This document shows, piece by piece, positions 30,168 through 38,633 of a DNA stretch of 64,000 nt (its first letter is position 1; each line of letters opens with the position of its first letter). Origin of the DNA: Allobaculum sp. Allo2 (lineage in GTDB: Bacteria > Bacillota_I > Bacilli_A > Erysipelotrichales > Erysipelotrichaceae); the NCBI RefSeq assembly GCF_022701175.1, contig NZ_CP078088.1, forward strand, positions 372,001 through 436,000, written 5' to 3'. The notes beneath the pieces were generated by a model, which was not told where the DNA came from, did not search any database, and was given only the letters and a program-made list of their open reading frames with translations. The position numbers and the translations under genes were made by a program.

Positions 30168-30923
30168 TTACTGGGCTGGAGTGGCAGAGGGCTCCATGTT
30201 CGTCGCTTCGACGTACGTCATATCCATCACCAGTTCACCGTTATCATTTCGACGCAGCCGTCCGGTTACATTGGCGTCGCAGTTGCCAAAAGGAATCGGG
30301 AAGCCTTCCAGAATGATGTATTTGCTGATGTCGGAATTCCACAACACGACGACATTATTTCCCGCTTTATCCTGAATGGTCGACTGCGGAAGCTTGCCGT
30401 CGACGGTGATGAGCTTGCCCGATCCTGCCAGAGAATCTGCGTCTTCCCACGCCTGATCCACCGAAATAATATGGTCCTGAACGGTGGCTTTAGCATCCGC
30501 AAGCGGATCGTCTTCGGATGAAGAAGACGAGTTTTCCGACGATTGATCCTGCGCGGACGAGTCTTTGGAATCGTCGTGAGACGAAGACGCATCAGCCAGT
30601 GGAGATGCCTTGATGTCGACCGTGACGGTATTGGAGGTGACTCCGTTTTGCGTAACAGAGATCGTATACGTTCCCGGTTTCATTGCCTGGAATTTCAGTT
30701 TTCCATCTTCGATCCAGGATTCTCCGCCGGAGATCTGGACGGCGTTCGGATCGATCCGGGTCTGGATCGGTTCCGTCTGGTAATCGATCAGAACCGTCTG
30801 ACCGGTGATCATATTCTGTCCGTCTTCCACGTTCAGATGAATCACGCTGATCAGATTCGAGCAGGCGCCCAGAACGAGCGCGGCGGCTGCGATCAGCAGG
30901 ACATGCTTCAGTTTGTTTACCAT
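30168..30923 (-). CDS. secreted lipoprotein, Ig-like domain and Ser-rich linker
   Basis: 251-aa lipoprotein of unknown role. A signal peptide with lipobox LVLGACS predicts lipidation at Cys 21. Residues about 25-105 look like a bacterial Ig-like (Big) fold (GQTVLIDYQTEP, AMKPGTYTISVTQNG). A low-complexity Ser/Asp linker follows (about 110-140), then a second globular part with LITVDGKLPQSTIQDKAG and a final TYVEATNMEP. The C-terminal part could be an OB-like domain, but that is a guess. Only the minus-strand gene between serS and the SRP RNA; no frame break. Start ATG 30923 follows GGGAACACCC, a weak ribosome site. Confidence 0.8.
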   Translation of the reverse strand: MVNKLKHVLLIAAAALVLGACSNLISVIHLNVEDGQNMITGQTVLIDYQTEPIQTRIDPNAVQISGGESWIEDGKLKFQAMKPGTYTISVTQNGVTSNTVTVDIKASPLADASSSHDDSKDSSAQDQSSENSSSSSEDDPLADAKATVQDHIISVDQAWEDADSLAGSGKLITVDGKLPQSTIQDKAGNNVVVLWNSDISKYIILEGFPIPFGNCDANVTGRLRRNDNGELVMDMTYVEATNMEPSATPAQ

Positions 30924-31482
30924 GGGTGTTCCCTTTCTTCAGTTTCTTTTTCTTCTTTTCCTTCGTGTCGAAATGGGTGCGCTCAGATCCGCGTTCGGAC
31001 TGGATTGTCTCTTACGGCTTGGGGATCTGCGTTTGCCGCCTTCTTCGATCAGAAATTCAGATTGCCAGAAAATGACGGTGACCGGATTTCCCGCTGCCTT
31101 CATTCGGCTTGCCCATTTGCGGTCAATCGGTTGTCGTCATTGAAATTGTCTATTTCTATTGTCTCGTATGTGCGGTGAATCACGGATTCCTTTGATCGGA
31201 ATTGTTTATTCTCTACCGCTGGATTGCCGGTATTTCCTTTTGGAAGGATTCGAGATAATCCTCAGATCCGGAAAGCCCCCAGACGAATTTCACGTGAAAT
31301 CTGAATTTCCGATCGCGTCAGGCTTACTCCCGCTTCAAACAAAGAAAGGAATTTCAAACGTATTTTCAGAGGATCAAACTTGCCGCCCGGAAGCCAAAGG
31401 GCTGTCCTTAAAACCTGGCGGCATCCGGCAGATCGTCACGCCCAGCCAGCGTCTGGTCCTAGGAGATTGATAAACAATTCAG
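30924..31482. other. gap without gene, with a parS-like core
   Basis: No protein gene seen between the lipoprotein and the SRP RNA. The gap holds the partial parS-like site noted at 31286 and must hold the lipoprotein promoter, which I could not locate. Confidence 0.5.
31286..31301. promoter_or_regulatory. partial parS-like site
   Basis: AATTTCACGTGAAATC matches the central 12 bases of the ParB site TTTCACGTGAAA but not the outer TG and CA. It lies 2.4 kb from the perfect site in dnaX. Binding is uncertain. Confidence 0.4.
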
Positions 31483-31512
31483 TTGCCAAATCGCCTTTGA
31501 ATTTGCTATTCT
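31483..31512 (+). promoter_or_regulatory. promoter of SRP RNA
   Basis: TTGCCA (31483-31488), 18-bp spacer, TATTCT (31507-31512), placing the start near 31519 where the paired 5' end of the RNA begins. Confidence 0.5.
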
Positions 31513-31518
31513 TATTGA

Positions 31519-31602
31519 GCTACTGCAATAGCATCCTGCTAACCGTGTCAGGTCGGGAACGAAGCAGCACCGTGCTGGCTCTGTTATGTGCAGTAGTTTT
31601 TT
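31519..31602 (+). ncRNA. ffs: signal recognition particle RNA (small type)
   Basis: About 80-nt SRP RNA. The conserved Ffh-binding loop is visible as GTGTCAGGTCGGGAACGAAG then CAGCA (around 31545-31570), close to consensus. The ends pair: CTACTGCA (31520-31527) with TGCAGTAG (31589-31596), followed by six T as terminator. Location just before tadA and dnaX matches other Firmicutes. The short 4.5S-like form lacks the Alu domain of Bacillus scRNA. Confidence 0.9.
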
Positions 31603-31707
31603 GTGTTCGTTTGGCGGATCCCAGTTTCATTGGGGTCTGCCTTTTTGTCTGCCCCTCTTTGGGAAAGTCATTCCTTTGGCATGGAGTCCTTTTGGTATCA
31701 TGAACAC

Positions 31708-32217
31708 ATGAACAGATTGAGCCCAGAAGAAAAGATGATGAAAAAAGCTTTACGGCTTGCCCGTAAAGCGGAAACGGAAAATGAAGTACCTGTCGGAGCC
31801 ATCGTCGTCGATGAGAACGGTACGATCATTGGCCGCGGATACAATCGACGTGAGAAAAGACAGAGTGTGACCGAACACGCCGAACTCATGGCGATTGCCT
31901 CTGCGTGTCGAAAGCTTCATTCCTGGCGGCTGGAAAACTGTTCGCTGTATGTCACCCTCGAGCCGTGCGTGATGTGTTCCGGGGCCATCATTCAGTCCAG
32001 AATCGCTCACGTATATTACGGTGCGAAAGATCCGAAAGCCGGCGCCGTGGATTCGGTCGTTTCCTCTTTGAAGTCCCTCAGTGGAATCACCATCCCGAAT
32101 GGACCGGGGTATTCTGGAAGAAGAATGTTCGACGATCCTCAAGAATTTCTTTCGCAGACGAAGAGAGGAAAAGAAGAAACTGAAGGCTCTGGCCAGACAA
32201 AATGCACTGCCTTCTGA
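31708..32217 (+). CDS. tadA: tRNA-specific adenosine deaminase TadA
   Basis: Makes inosine at position 34 of tRNA-Arg. Zinc site and catalytic Glu in TEHAELMAI and the pair [11 protein letters not shown] are clear. ATG 31708 starts [22 protein letters not shown]; in-frame ATG 31681 is possible, and neither has a ribosome site, so the message could be leaderless. Frame breaks near 32070 and 32110; corrected reading gives [21 protein letters not shown] and a Lys/Arg-rich end. With a third base missing near 32202 it stops at 32217, the normal size of about 170 aa; without it, the frame runs to 32446 as a longer tail. Confidence 0.93.
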   Translation: MNRLSPEEKMMKKALRLARKAETENEVPVGAIVVDENGTIIGRGYNRREKRQSVTEHAELMAIASACRKLHSWRLENCSLYVTLEPCVMCSGAIIQSRIAHVYYGAKDPKAGAVDSVVSSLKSLSGITIPNGPGYSGRRMFDDPQEFLSQTKRGKEETEGSGQTKCTAF

Positions 32218-32451
32218 GCCAGACGTTCGAAGAGATGAAAGTAGGTCAGAGAACGTCCTGGATGGAGACTCTTCCATCTTTGTTTATTTGCCTGTCCTGA
32301 ATTCTGCCGAGGACAGAAAACGGATCGATCCGATTTTAAAATCCGATCCGGATCTCAAGGCAGAAATGGATATGCATACGAAATCTGAAAATCCCAAATC
32401 ACAGTCCGATCAATGGCCGATGGCCGATCGTCAAGGAAAGGAGTGATCTGA

Positions 32452-34195
32452 ATGTCCTATCAGGCTCTATATCGAAAATACAGACCGGCTTCTTTTGACG
32501 AAGTGGTAGGCCAGAAACACATAGTCCAGACGCTGAAAAACGCGGTGGAGAAAGATCGTATCGCTCACGCCTATCTGTTCTGCGGACCGCGCGGAACCGG
32601 TAAAACGTCGATCGCGAAAATCTTCGCACGTACGCTGAACTGTACGGGAGAACACAAACCCTGCATGGAATGCGAAAACTGCCGGGAATCTCTGAACGGT
32701 TCCCATCCCGATATTGTGGAAATTGATGCCGCCTCCAACAACGGCGTTGATGATGTCCGCGATCTGATTGAACGTGTCGGCTATGCCCCGCTTTTAGGAA
32801 AATACAAAGTCTACATTATTGACGAGGTTCATATGATGACCGCAGCAGCTTTTAACGCTCTGCTTAAAACCATCGAAGAACCGCCTGAACATGTGATTTT
32901 CATCTTTGCGACAACCGAACCGAATAAGGTTCTGGCTACAATTCTCTCCCGCTGCCAGCGATATGATTTTTCCCAGGTCAGCGAGAAAGATATCCTGCAT
33001 CGACTCCAGGATGTCTGCAAATCCGAACAGATTGAAGCGGATGAGGATGCTCTGGAACTGATTTCCGAACTGGCGAGCGGCGGTATGCGTGACGCTCTGT
33101 CGATTCTCGACCAGTGCGTTGCCTATGAACCTGATCATCTGACACTGGAAGCTGTCCGCGAGATTTATGGTGTTGTTCAGACCGAAGAACTCGGCAAGAT
33201 CATTGAACAGCTCAATCCGGAACAGGCTTCAGAAACGATTGCCTTCGTGGAAGATATTGAAGCACGCGGCTTTAATCTTAAGCGTTTCACAGCCGATCTG
33301 ATCGGTCTGCTCAAGGATTCCCTGATCTATGATCTGGCTAGCGGGACTTCCCTTCTTTCGGAACGAAAAAGAAGTCATTAAGAAGTCGCTTTCCCCAGTT
33401 CCCAGTTGGAAACGAATTCAGATGCTTAACGAGCTGATGAACGTCTATAACAAGCTCGGCTATGCATCCAATATGCTCGACTACATTGAGACGGCCCTGC
33501 TGAAATCCGCATTTTCCGTACAGTCCGCTTCTGCAGTATCCAATCGTCAATCACATGATCAGCCACATATGGCTGCAGGCCAAATCTTACAAAAAACGGA
33601 AAATCCCATTCCTGCTCCGGTGAAACCTGCAAAAAGCCCTAAGGTAAGTAAGAAATCCGACCTGGCCATGCTTTTTGGAATTCTGATGTTTCACGTGAAA
33701 CAATGGGAAAAGAGAAAATCCGAAATCTGAATTCAGATTAGAGGAAGATTTTCTTCTTTCTCTGCTCGTCGGCGCTTCGAAAACGATCCGATCGGAAGAT
33801 GAAGGTCATATGAATGATCTTCCGAAATACTTTGAAGACGTGGATTGGGGCAAATTTGCGAACGCACTGAAGGGTTCTAAGATCGTTGCCTCAGCCGAGA
33901 CGTACATGCTGGTAAGTGCACCGCATATGCTGGAACGAGATCATATCAATGCTCTTCAGAATGAAGATGGCTTTGAAGAATTTACCAATCAGTGGCTGGG
34001 CCATCCGAAAAGCTGTTTTCGCTCGCAGAAAACGATCGAGTGACTCTTCTGCAGACATTCGTTAAGCGATCCAAGGAGAAGACGCTGCCAGAACCGGCGA
34101 AAATCGAAGTCTCCCTGGCCAGTTCCGAACCGGAAGAATCCCTTGAGGAATCTTTAAAGGCCCGTTTCCCGGACCTGGTTGTCCAGGATGACTAA
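32452..34195 (+). CDS. dnaX: DNA polymerase III gamma/tau subunit
   Basis: Clamp-loader ATPase. MSYQALYRKYRPASFDEVVGQ, Walker A GPRGTGKTS, a four-Cys zinc module (CTGEHKPCMECENC), IIDEVHMM and sensor LSRCQRYDF make up the AAA+ part; a linker and C-terminal tau-like domain follow (LPKYFEDVDWGKF). ATG 32452 follows AAGGAGTGATCTGA. Frame breaks near 33348, 33675, 33716 and 34010. Restored length is about 582 aa. A perfect parS inside the linker encodes VSRET. Near neighbour recR follows after a gap that lacks ybaB. A true programmed shift to gamma cannot be separated from error here. Confidence 0.95.
33687..33702. promoter_or_regulatory. parS: perfect parS site inside dnaX
   Basis: TGTTTCACGTGAAACA, a full 16-bp palindrome identical to the Firmicute ParB/Spo0J consensus. 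It lies about 14-15 kb from oriC and 31 kb from parAB in this window. Likely centromere site. Confidence 0.93.
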
Positions 34196-34661
34196 TTCCC
34201 TGCTGAGTGGTCATAAATCGCCTCAAATGGCGCATAACGCCTTATAGAGCGTCTGAGCACACTGTAAAAATCAGATTATGATCCGATCTGCTCTTCTAAA
34301 AGCTTTGAAAAGACATAACACAGCCTTTTCTGGACCTTGAAAAGAAGAAATCAGATCGGAAAATCATAAATGCGGAACGTTTGGATCAAAACAGAGAGAA
34401 AAACCGGCACAGCAGCTGAGAAAAATCAGGTCGCTGTTCCCTGCTCTGTTAGTAACAAAAAACAAAACGACAAGCCGATGGGATCCGTTAGGAATCCGTC
34501 TGCAACAGCAACAGAAATGAAAAGAACAAATAGTCTGGTGTATCGGAAAATCCGATCGACGAGAAATAACAGACCGATCGAAGAACGCGGCTAAAAATCA
34601 GTTTCCCAGCCGATTTCTTACGATCATCCGAAAATCAGATAAACAGGAACAAGGAGGAACT
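34196..34661. other. gap between dnaX and recR; ybaB missing
   Basis: 466 bp with no convincing gene; a 74-codon frame at 34370-34594 has no domain or good start. Overlapping small hairpins CGCC/GGCG/CGCC occur near 34219-34240, and CCGATCTG (34280s) can pair with CAGATCGG (34350s). In many bacteria ybaB lies here. Confidence 0.5.
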
Positions 34662-35251
34662 ATGTATCCAGTCAGCTTTGAGAATCTGATTCTGGAACTT
34701 CATAAACTGCCCGGTGTTGGTATGAAAAGTGCCGAGAGAATGGCGTTTGCGATTCTTGGCTGGGATGAAGACCAGAAAGAACAGATGATTCAGGCATTTA
34801 AGAATGCAGCCAATCTGAAGCACTGCAAAATCTGCGGAAATCTTACAGAAGGAGAAATCTGCGAAATCTGTAAAAATTCAGATCGCAATCATCACCAGAT
34901 CTGCGTCGTTCAGAATGAGAAAGATCTGTACGCAATCGAAAGTATTAACGAATACAACGGCGTGTACCACGTTTTACACGGAACCATAAATATTCAGAAA
35001 GGAATTCTGCCCGATCAGCTGAATATTGATGCGCTGGAAGATCGGATCACTGATGAAACGGAAGAAGTCATCCTCGCACTTGATCCTACGCAGGATGGAG
35101 AAACGACTTCGCTTTATTTGAGCCGTCTGCTTTCAGATCGAGTTCTGGTCACCAAACTGGCCTCCGGCATTCCATTTGGCGGAAAACTCGACTATGCGGA
35201 TGCAAAAACGATCGCAAAAGCCTTTGATGGACGTAAAAGGACGATATCTGA
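34662..35251 (+). CDS. recR: recombination protein RecR
   Basis: Forms a ring with RecO/RecF to load RecA. Helix-hairpin-helix KLPGVGMKSAERMAF, zinc finger CKICGNLTEGEICEIC, TOPRIM motif ALDPTQDGETTSLYL and Walker-like GGKLDYAD are in family order. ATG 34662 follows AAGGAGGAACT. Near 35236 GTAAAAGG needs an extra A; the end is then FDGRKKDDI at 35249-35251, 196 aa, normal. As written the frame continues about 60 codons, which do not resemble RecR. Confidence 0.95.
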
Positions 35252-35417
35252 TCATTCCTATACGAAAATCCGATTAAAAACATTATTCATATGGAATTCC
35301 TACATAAATAGGAATAATCCTATTCATAAAACTTACGTTTTGGGAAATTCATATTCTAGAAGAAGGAAAAGAAACGGGAATTTCAGCGAAATTGGTCAAT
35401 TCATATCTAAGATAAGA

Positions 35418-35463
35418 AAAGCAGGGGATCACCTGGACTAACCAGAGTGAATCCCTGCTTTTT
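35418..35463 (+). terminator. terminator downstream of recR
   Basis: Long hairpin: AAAGCAGGGGAT (35418-35429) with ATCCCTGCTTT (35451-35461), inner CAC/GTG and CTGG/CCAG pairs, then TTTT. It is 167 nt past the corrected recR stop. Confidence 0.85.
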
Positions 35464-36359
35464 CATAGGAACAGGGAAATAGAGGAAAATGAAGGATTCC
35501 ATGCAGCTGGTATCAAATCTGAATGATCATACGATCGGAAATAAAGCAAAAAAGCCATATTTCATTAAACCTGAGCAATCATATGAGAAGGATATAAATG
35601 AAAAAAGCAGATGAAAGACAGAAAATCAGAATTTATGAATATCAGAAATTCTTGCAGATCAAAGAATTCCAGAAATATGAAAAGGCAGATCAGAGGGAGA
35701 AAAGAAATTTTCCAGAGAATATGAAAATCTGAAATTGGAAAAAGAGAATAGGATAGAAAGTAGGAATGAGCGAAATCAAATATCGGAAATTCATAAAAAG
35801 AAAGAAAGGAACGGAAGAGCAAATCTGAATATCCTATTTCTTTCCAAATTGTTTCTTCTTTGATATTTCACAAAATATCTGAACAGTTATCCAAAAATCA
35901 GATCGATCCCATCCCATATGAAATCTATTTCTGAAATTCCTATTATTGGAATACGATGATATCTGATTTCAATATGAATTTTATGGATTTTAGCGGAGAC
36001 CAAAATAACAATATTTCTCATTCATATGAAAACGGAGGTTTTCAATTCCGTGTACTCGCTTGGACTTTTTTCCAAAGAATTTGAATTTATGAATATTCAT
36101 ACGAAACAAAAACTTTCCTGTCGTGCAAGTTTTCCCTGGAATATGTCTTGATACGATTATCATATTCTCATTCCTCTATCTTATTTTTTCACAATAGGAT
36201 TTCCTATAAATTGGTTGATGAAAATTGAGTTTGTTTTCATTCAATCTCTTTTACTTTAGAAGAGTTCTTCAATTTCCGATACGCATTGTAGCGTGTAAAA
36301 TGGACATGGATATGAAATTCATCCGTATTTCATATTTCTTCTTGTTTTCAAAATGATTG
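35464..36359. other. AT-rich gap with ATTCC/GGAAT inverted repeats
   Basis: About 0.9 kb, one of the most AT-rich parts of the window. Short inverted repeats: ATAGGA/TCCTAT at 36194-36207 and ATTCC/GGAAT at 35936-35952; a 7-bp pair ATTCCTA/TAGGAAT lies just left at 35296-35315. A low-confidence small open frame is listed at 35598. No other gene seen. Confidence 0.5.
35598..35863 (+). CDS. candidate small Lys/Glu-rich protein (uncertain)
   Basis: Open for 44 codons from ATG 35598 (MKKADERQKIRIYEYQKF) to a stop at 35731. If AATTTTCC near 35710 is short by one T, as often happens in this sequence, the frame continues to 35863 as an 88-aa Lys/Glu/Arg-rich, helix-prone protein (EYENLKLEKENRIESR). 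AAGGATATAA before the ATG is a fair ribosome site. No domain recognised; chance coding in an A-rich gap is equally possible. Confidence 0.25.
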
Positions 36360-36368
36360 TGCTATAAT
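36360..36368 (+). promoter_or_regulatory. extended -10 promoter of HTH/coiled-coil gene
   Basis: TGCTATAAT at 36360-36368: a perfect TATAAT with the TGn extension, 86 nt before the ATG at 36455. No clear -35. Confidence 0.6.
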
Positions 36369-36454
36369 CGCCCATGCGTACGGTCTTCTGCACTATCTGA
36401 ACCAGAGATCGTAAAGAAAAAGTTTTTGCGAACTCTGGAAAGGCGGTGAACCCC

Positions 36455-37127
36455 ATGGCAGATGATCATTCCCCAATTGACGTCTATTACGATATGGATA
36501 TTGCTCAGATCTGCGCGCATTTCGGAAAATCGAGAAATACAGTGGATAAAGCCGTCGCTAAACTAGTTCGTAACTATCCAGATGCTGGATGGAAGTATAA
36601 AAATCCAAAACCAGGCGAATTACGATTAAAGCGGACGGCGTAGAAGTCCTTTCCACGTATTTTCGAAAGGAAAAGCACGAAGTTTCGGCCGTAGAATCGG
36701 AACTCCGTATGGAAATTGAAAAACTGAATGCGATTCTGGACGAAAAAGATAAAACAATCGCCAATCTGGAAATGCTTTATCAGGAACGGCTGAAGCTCGA
36801 AATGGATAAAGCGAGGCAGACCTACCTTCTCGAACAGAAATCAAACGAAGATACGATTTCCGAACAGAAGACCATGCTCGATGATCAGGCAAAACTGATT
36901 GAAGAACATGAAACAAAAATTTCGGATCTGGAATCTGAAAATCAGAAATTACAGGAAACGAAGTCGAAAACAGAAGAAGCCGAGCGGCAGCTGAAATCCG
37001 AAATGGAAGATCTTCGAAAATCGAAGGAAGAACTCGAAAAGACGAAAGAAGACTACAGAAAAAAGAAGAAGAATACAATTCGAAATCCTTCTTCTATCGT
37101 TTGACACATAAATTTTCTTTAAAATAA
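36455..37127 (+). CDS. HTH plus long coiled-coil protein, unknown
   Basis: Residues about 1-65 form a compact HTH-like domain (DMDIAQICAHFGKSRNTVDKAVAKL); residues about 85-200 are a continuous Glu/Lys-rich coiled coil (LNAILDEKDKTIANLEML to ERQLKSEMEDLRKSKEEL). Two A runs need an extra base: near 36612, giving NPKTRRITIKADGVEVL, and near 37062, giving the aromatic/basic end NSKSFFYRLTHKFSLK and a stop at 37125-37127. Length about 224 aa. ATG 36455 has AAAGGCGG upstream. The layout recalls plasmid DUF536-type proteins and other DNA-binding filament formers, but identity is not established. It overlaps the convergent CYTH gene by 9 nt. Confidence 0.7.
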
Positions 37128-37669
37128 ATCCTGAACTGCACGGGCGAGCTTGCTCATGCAGTTTTTTTCATACTGGAGACCAGCTCTTTCAAGAATCTGA
37201 TTGAAAACGGAAATCCCATCATGGTCTTTTCTGTATTCATATTCAATTTCATAATCCGTATGCTTTGGAAAATGGGTTTCATCCAGAGAAAGTTCTGCAT
37301 TTTCCAGCTGGGTAATCCGGCGAATGGTTTCAAAAGTTACAAAGGGATGCAGCTCAATATCGCCCAGACCGATTTTTCCAGCATCCAGCTGCGATCTTCC
37401 GGATCGAGCTCACTGACAGTCGGCGCGCTGACTTCCTTTTCATATTCATATTTCGTAATGGAGTCCAGCGGTTTTTTGATCGTCAGATTGTATTTTCCTT
37501 GCGTTTCACGGATTCGGCAGGCAAATCCGTGCGCCTTGAGCGCCTGATCGGGTGTGTCGTAATACGTATTGATCTGAAGTCTCTGCTCATCGCAGGGAAT
37601 CAGAGTACAAAGCTTTTCATAATTATCTTTTGTTAAAAGCACTTTCAGTTCTCGTTCTTGATCGGACAT
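37119..37669 (-). CDS. CYTH-domain protein (triphosphate tunnel family)
   Basis: Tunnel-fold enzyme family acting on triphosphate-containing substrates such as tripolyphosphate or thiamine triphosphate; exact substrate unknown. The ExExK signature is ERELK near residues 5-9; further acidic and basic strands (KYEYEKEVSAP, YEIEYEYRKD) fit the barrel. ATG 37669 follows AAAGGAGG by 6 nt. Near 37379 GAAAAATC needs an extra A; reading then continues IGLGDIELHPFVTF to the end ARAVQDLF at 37119, 184 aa, normal for CYTH. It overlaps the HTH/coiled-coil gene at the stop codons and is divergent to nadK. Confidence 0.88.
37134..37168 (+). terminator. terminator of HTH/coiled-coil gene, inside CYTH gene
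   Basis: AACTGCA (37134-37140) with TGCAGTT (37157-37163), inner GAGC/GCTC, then seven T. It lies 7 nt past the HTH/coiled-coil stop and within the 3' coding part of the convergent CYTH gene. Confidence 0.8.
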
Positions 37670-37721
37670 AAGGAGCCTCCTTTCACCATGATACAATCAA
37701 AGAACCCAAGGAGATATTGAA

Positions 37722-38506
37722 TTGAAGTTCACTGTTTTTTCCCGTTTTGACGGGTATTCCAGAAAACTTAAAGCGGATCTTGAACAGATAATACTGGAAG
37801 ATCTCCACTGGATTCTCGACGCGGACCATCCCGATCTTTGCATTTGCATCGGCGGAGACGGAACGATCCTGCGCGCGATTCAGAAGTATAAGGAACAGCT
37901 TGATCATCTTCTGTTTACCGCCATTCATACCGGTACATTAGGCTTTTTTACCGATTACACAAAAGATGAGATCGACAGTTTTCTTGCCGATCTGCGCGAA
38001 CTCGATCAAAACGGTTCTGTCATTGAAAAGTATCCGATGATCGAAGCCTGCCTTTCGGATGGGCGCATCTTTCGAGGGCTCAATGAAATTCGAATCGGCT
38101 CTTTTTAAGTACCGTTCGCTTTGATGTTCTGATCGACGGAGAGTTTTTTGAAACGACCAACAGCTGCGGCATCTGCGTATCGACGCAGGCGGGAAGCAGC
38201 GGCGCCAACCGCTCTCTTGGCGGTGCGGTTGTAGAAAACGGACTGGATGTTCTGGAAATTACGCAGATCATGCCCGTCAGTCATGCCAATCACCATTCCT
38301 TTGTCTCTCCTTACATCATGAATAAAAACCGGGTTGTCACGCTGAAAGGGAAGTCGCTGGAAGAATCCATTCTTTGCTGCGACTATTTCGAAACGCCCAA
38401 ACTCACCGATATCGACTGGGTAGAAATCCGGCTTTCTGTGCAAAGCGTCCGATTTGCCAGACTTCGTCCTTATTCGTATTTAAAAAGACTGAGAAACCTC
38501 TTCTGA
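37722..38506 (+). CDS. nadK: NAD kinase
   Basis: Phosphorylates NAD to NADP. ICIGGDGTILRAIQ (GGDGT motif) and LNEIRIGS (the NE/D motif) are clear, with TTNSCGICVSTQAGSSGAN and a glycine-rich loop downstream. Start is TTG 37722 (MKFTVFSRFDGYS), with AGGAG 8 nt upstream; no nearby ATG fits. One frame break near 38105 (TTTTT in CTCTTTTTAAG region). Restored length is about 262 aa. Divergent from CYTH across 52 bp, where TGATACAAT (37688-37696) could be its -10. A weak CTGAG/CTCAG hairpin and T-rich sequence follow the stop. Confidence 0.93.
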
Positions 38507-38633
38507 TCTGCAAATGGTTTTCGCAGACCGGCTGAGATTCTCAGTCTTTCTTTTCTTGTTTCAGCTTTTCATTTCAGCTATTCATTCCGGCTGTTCGTTC
38601 CAATTGTTCATTCGGACAGTCCGATGAAGAAGT

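Noticed and set aside
31603..31707. TadA start at 31603 or 31681
   Set aside because: The extra residues ([10 protein letters not shown]) follow the SRP RNA terminator and are unlike TadA; 31708 gives the standard N-terminus. 31681 cannot be fully excluded.
32452..34195. programmed frameshift producing gamma from dnaX
   Set aside because: Frame changes in dnaX are like those in every other gene here, so they cannot support a programmed event. No clear slippery sequence with a stop and stem was seen at the expected place.
35252..35441. 60-codon C-terminal extension of recR
   Set aside because: One extra A near 35236 gives a normal RecR end. The extension is AT-rich, with no resemblance to any RecR.
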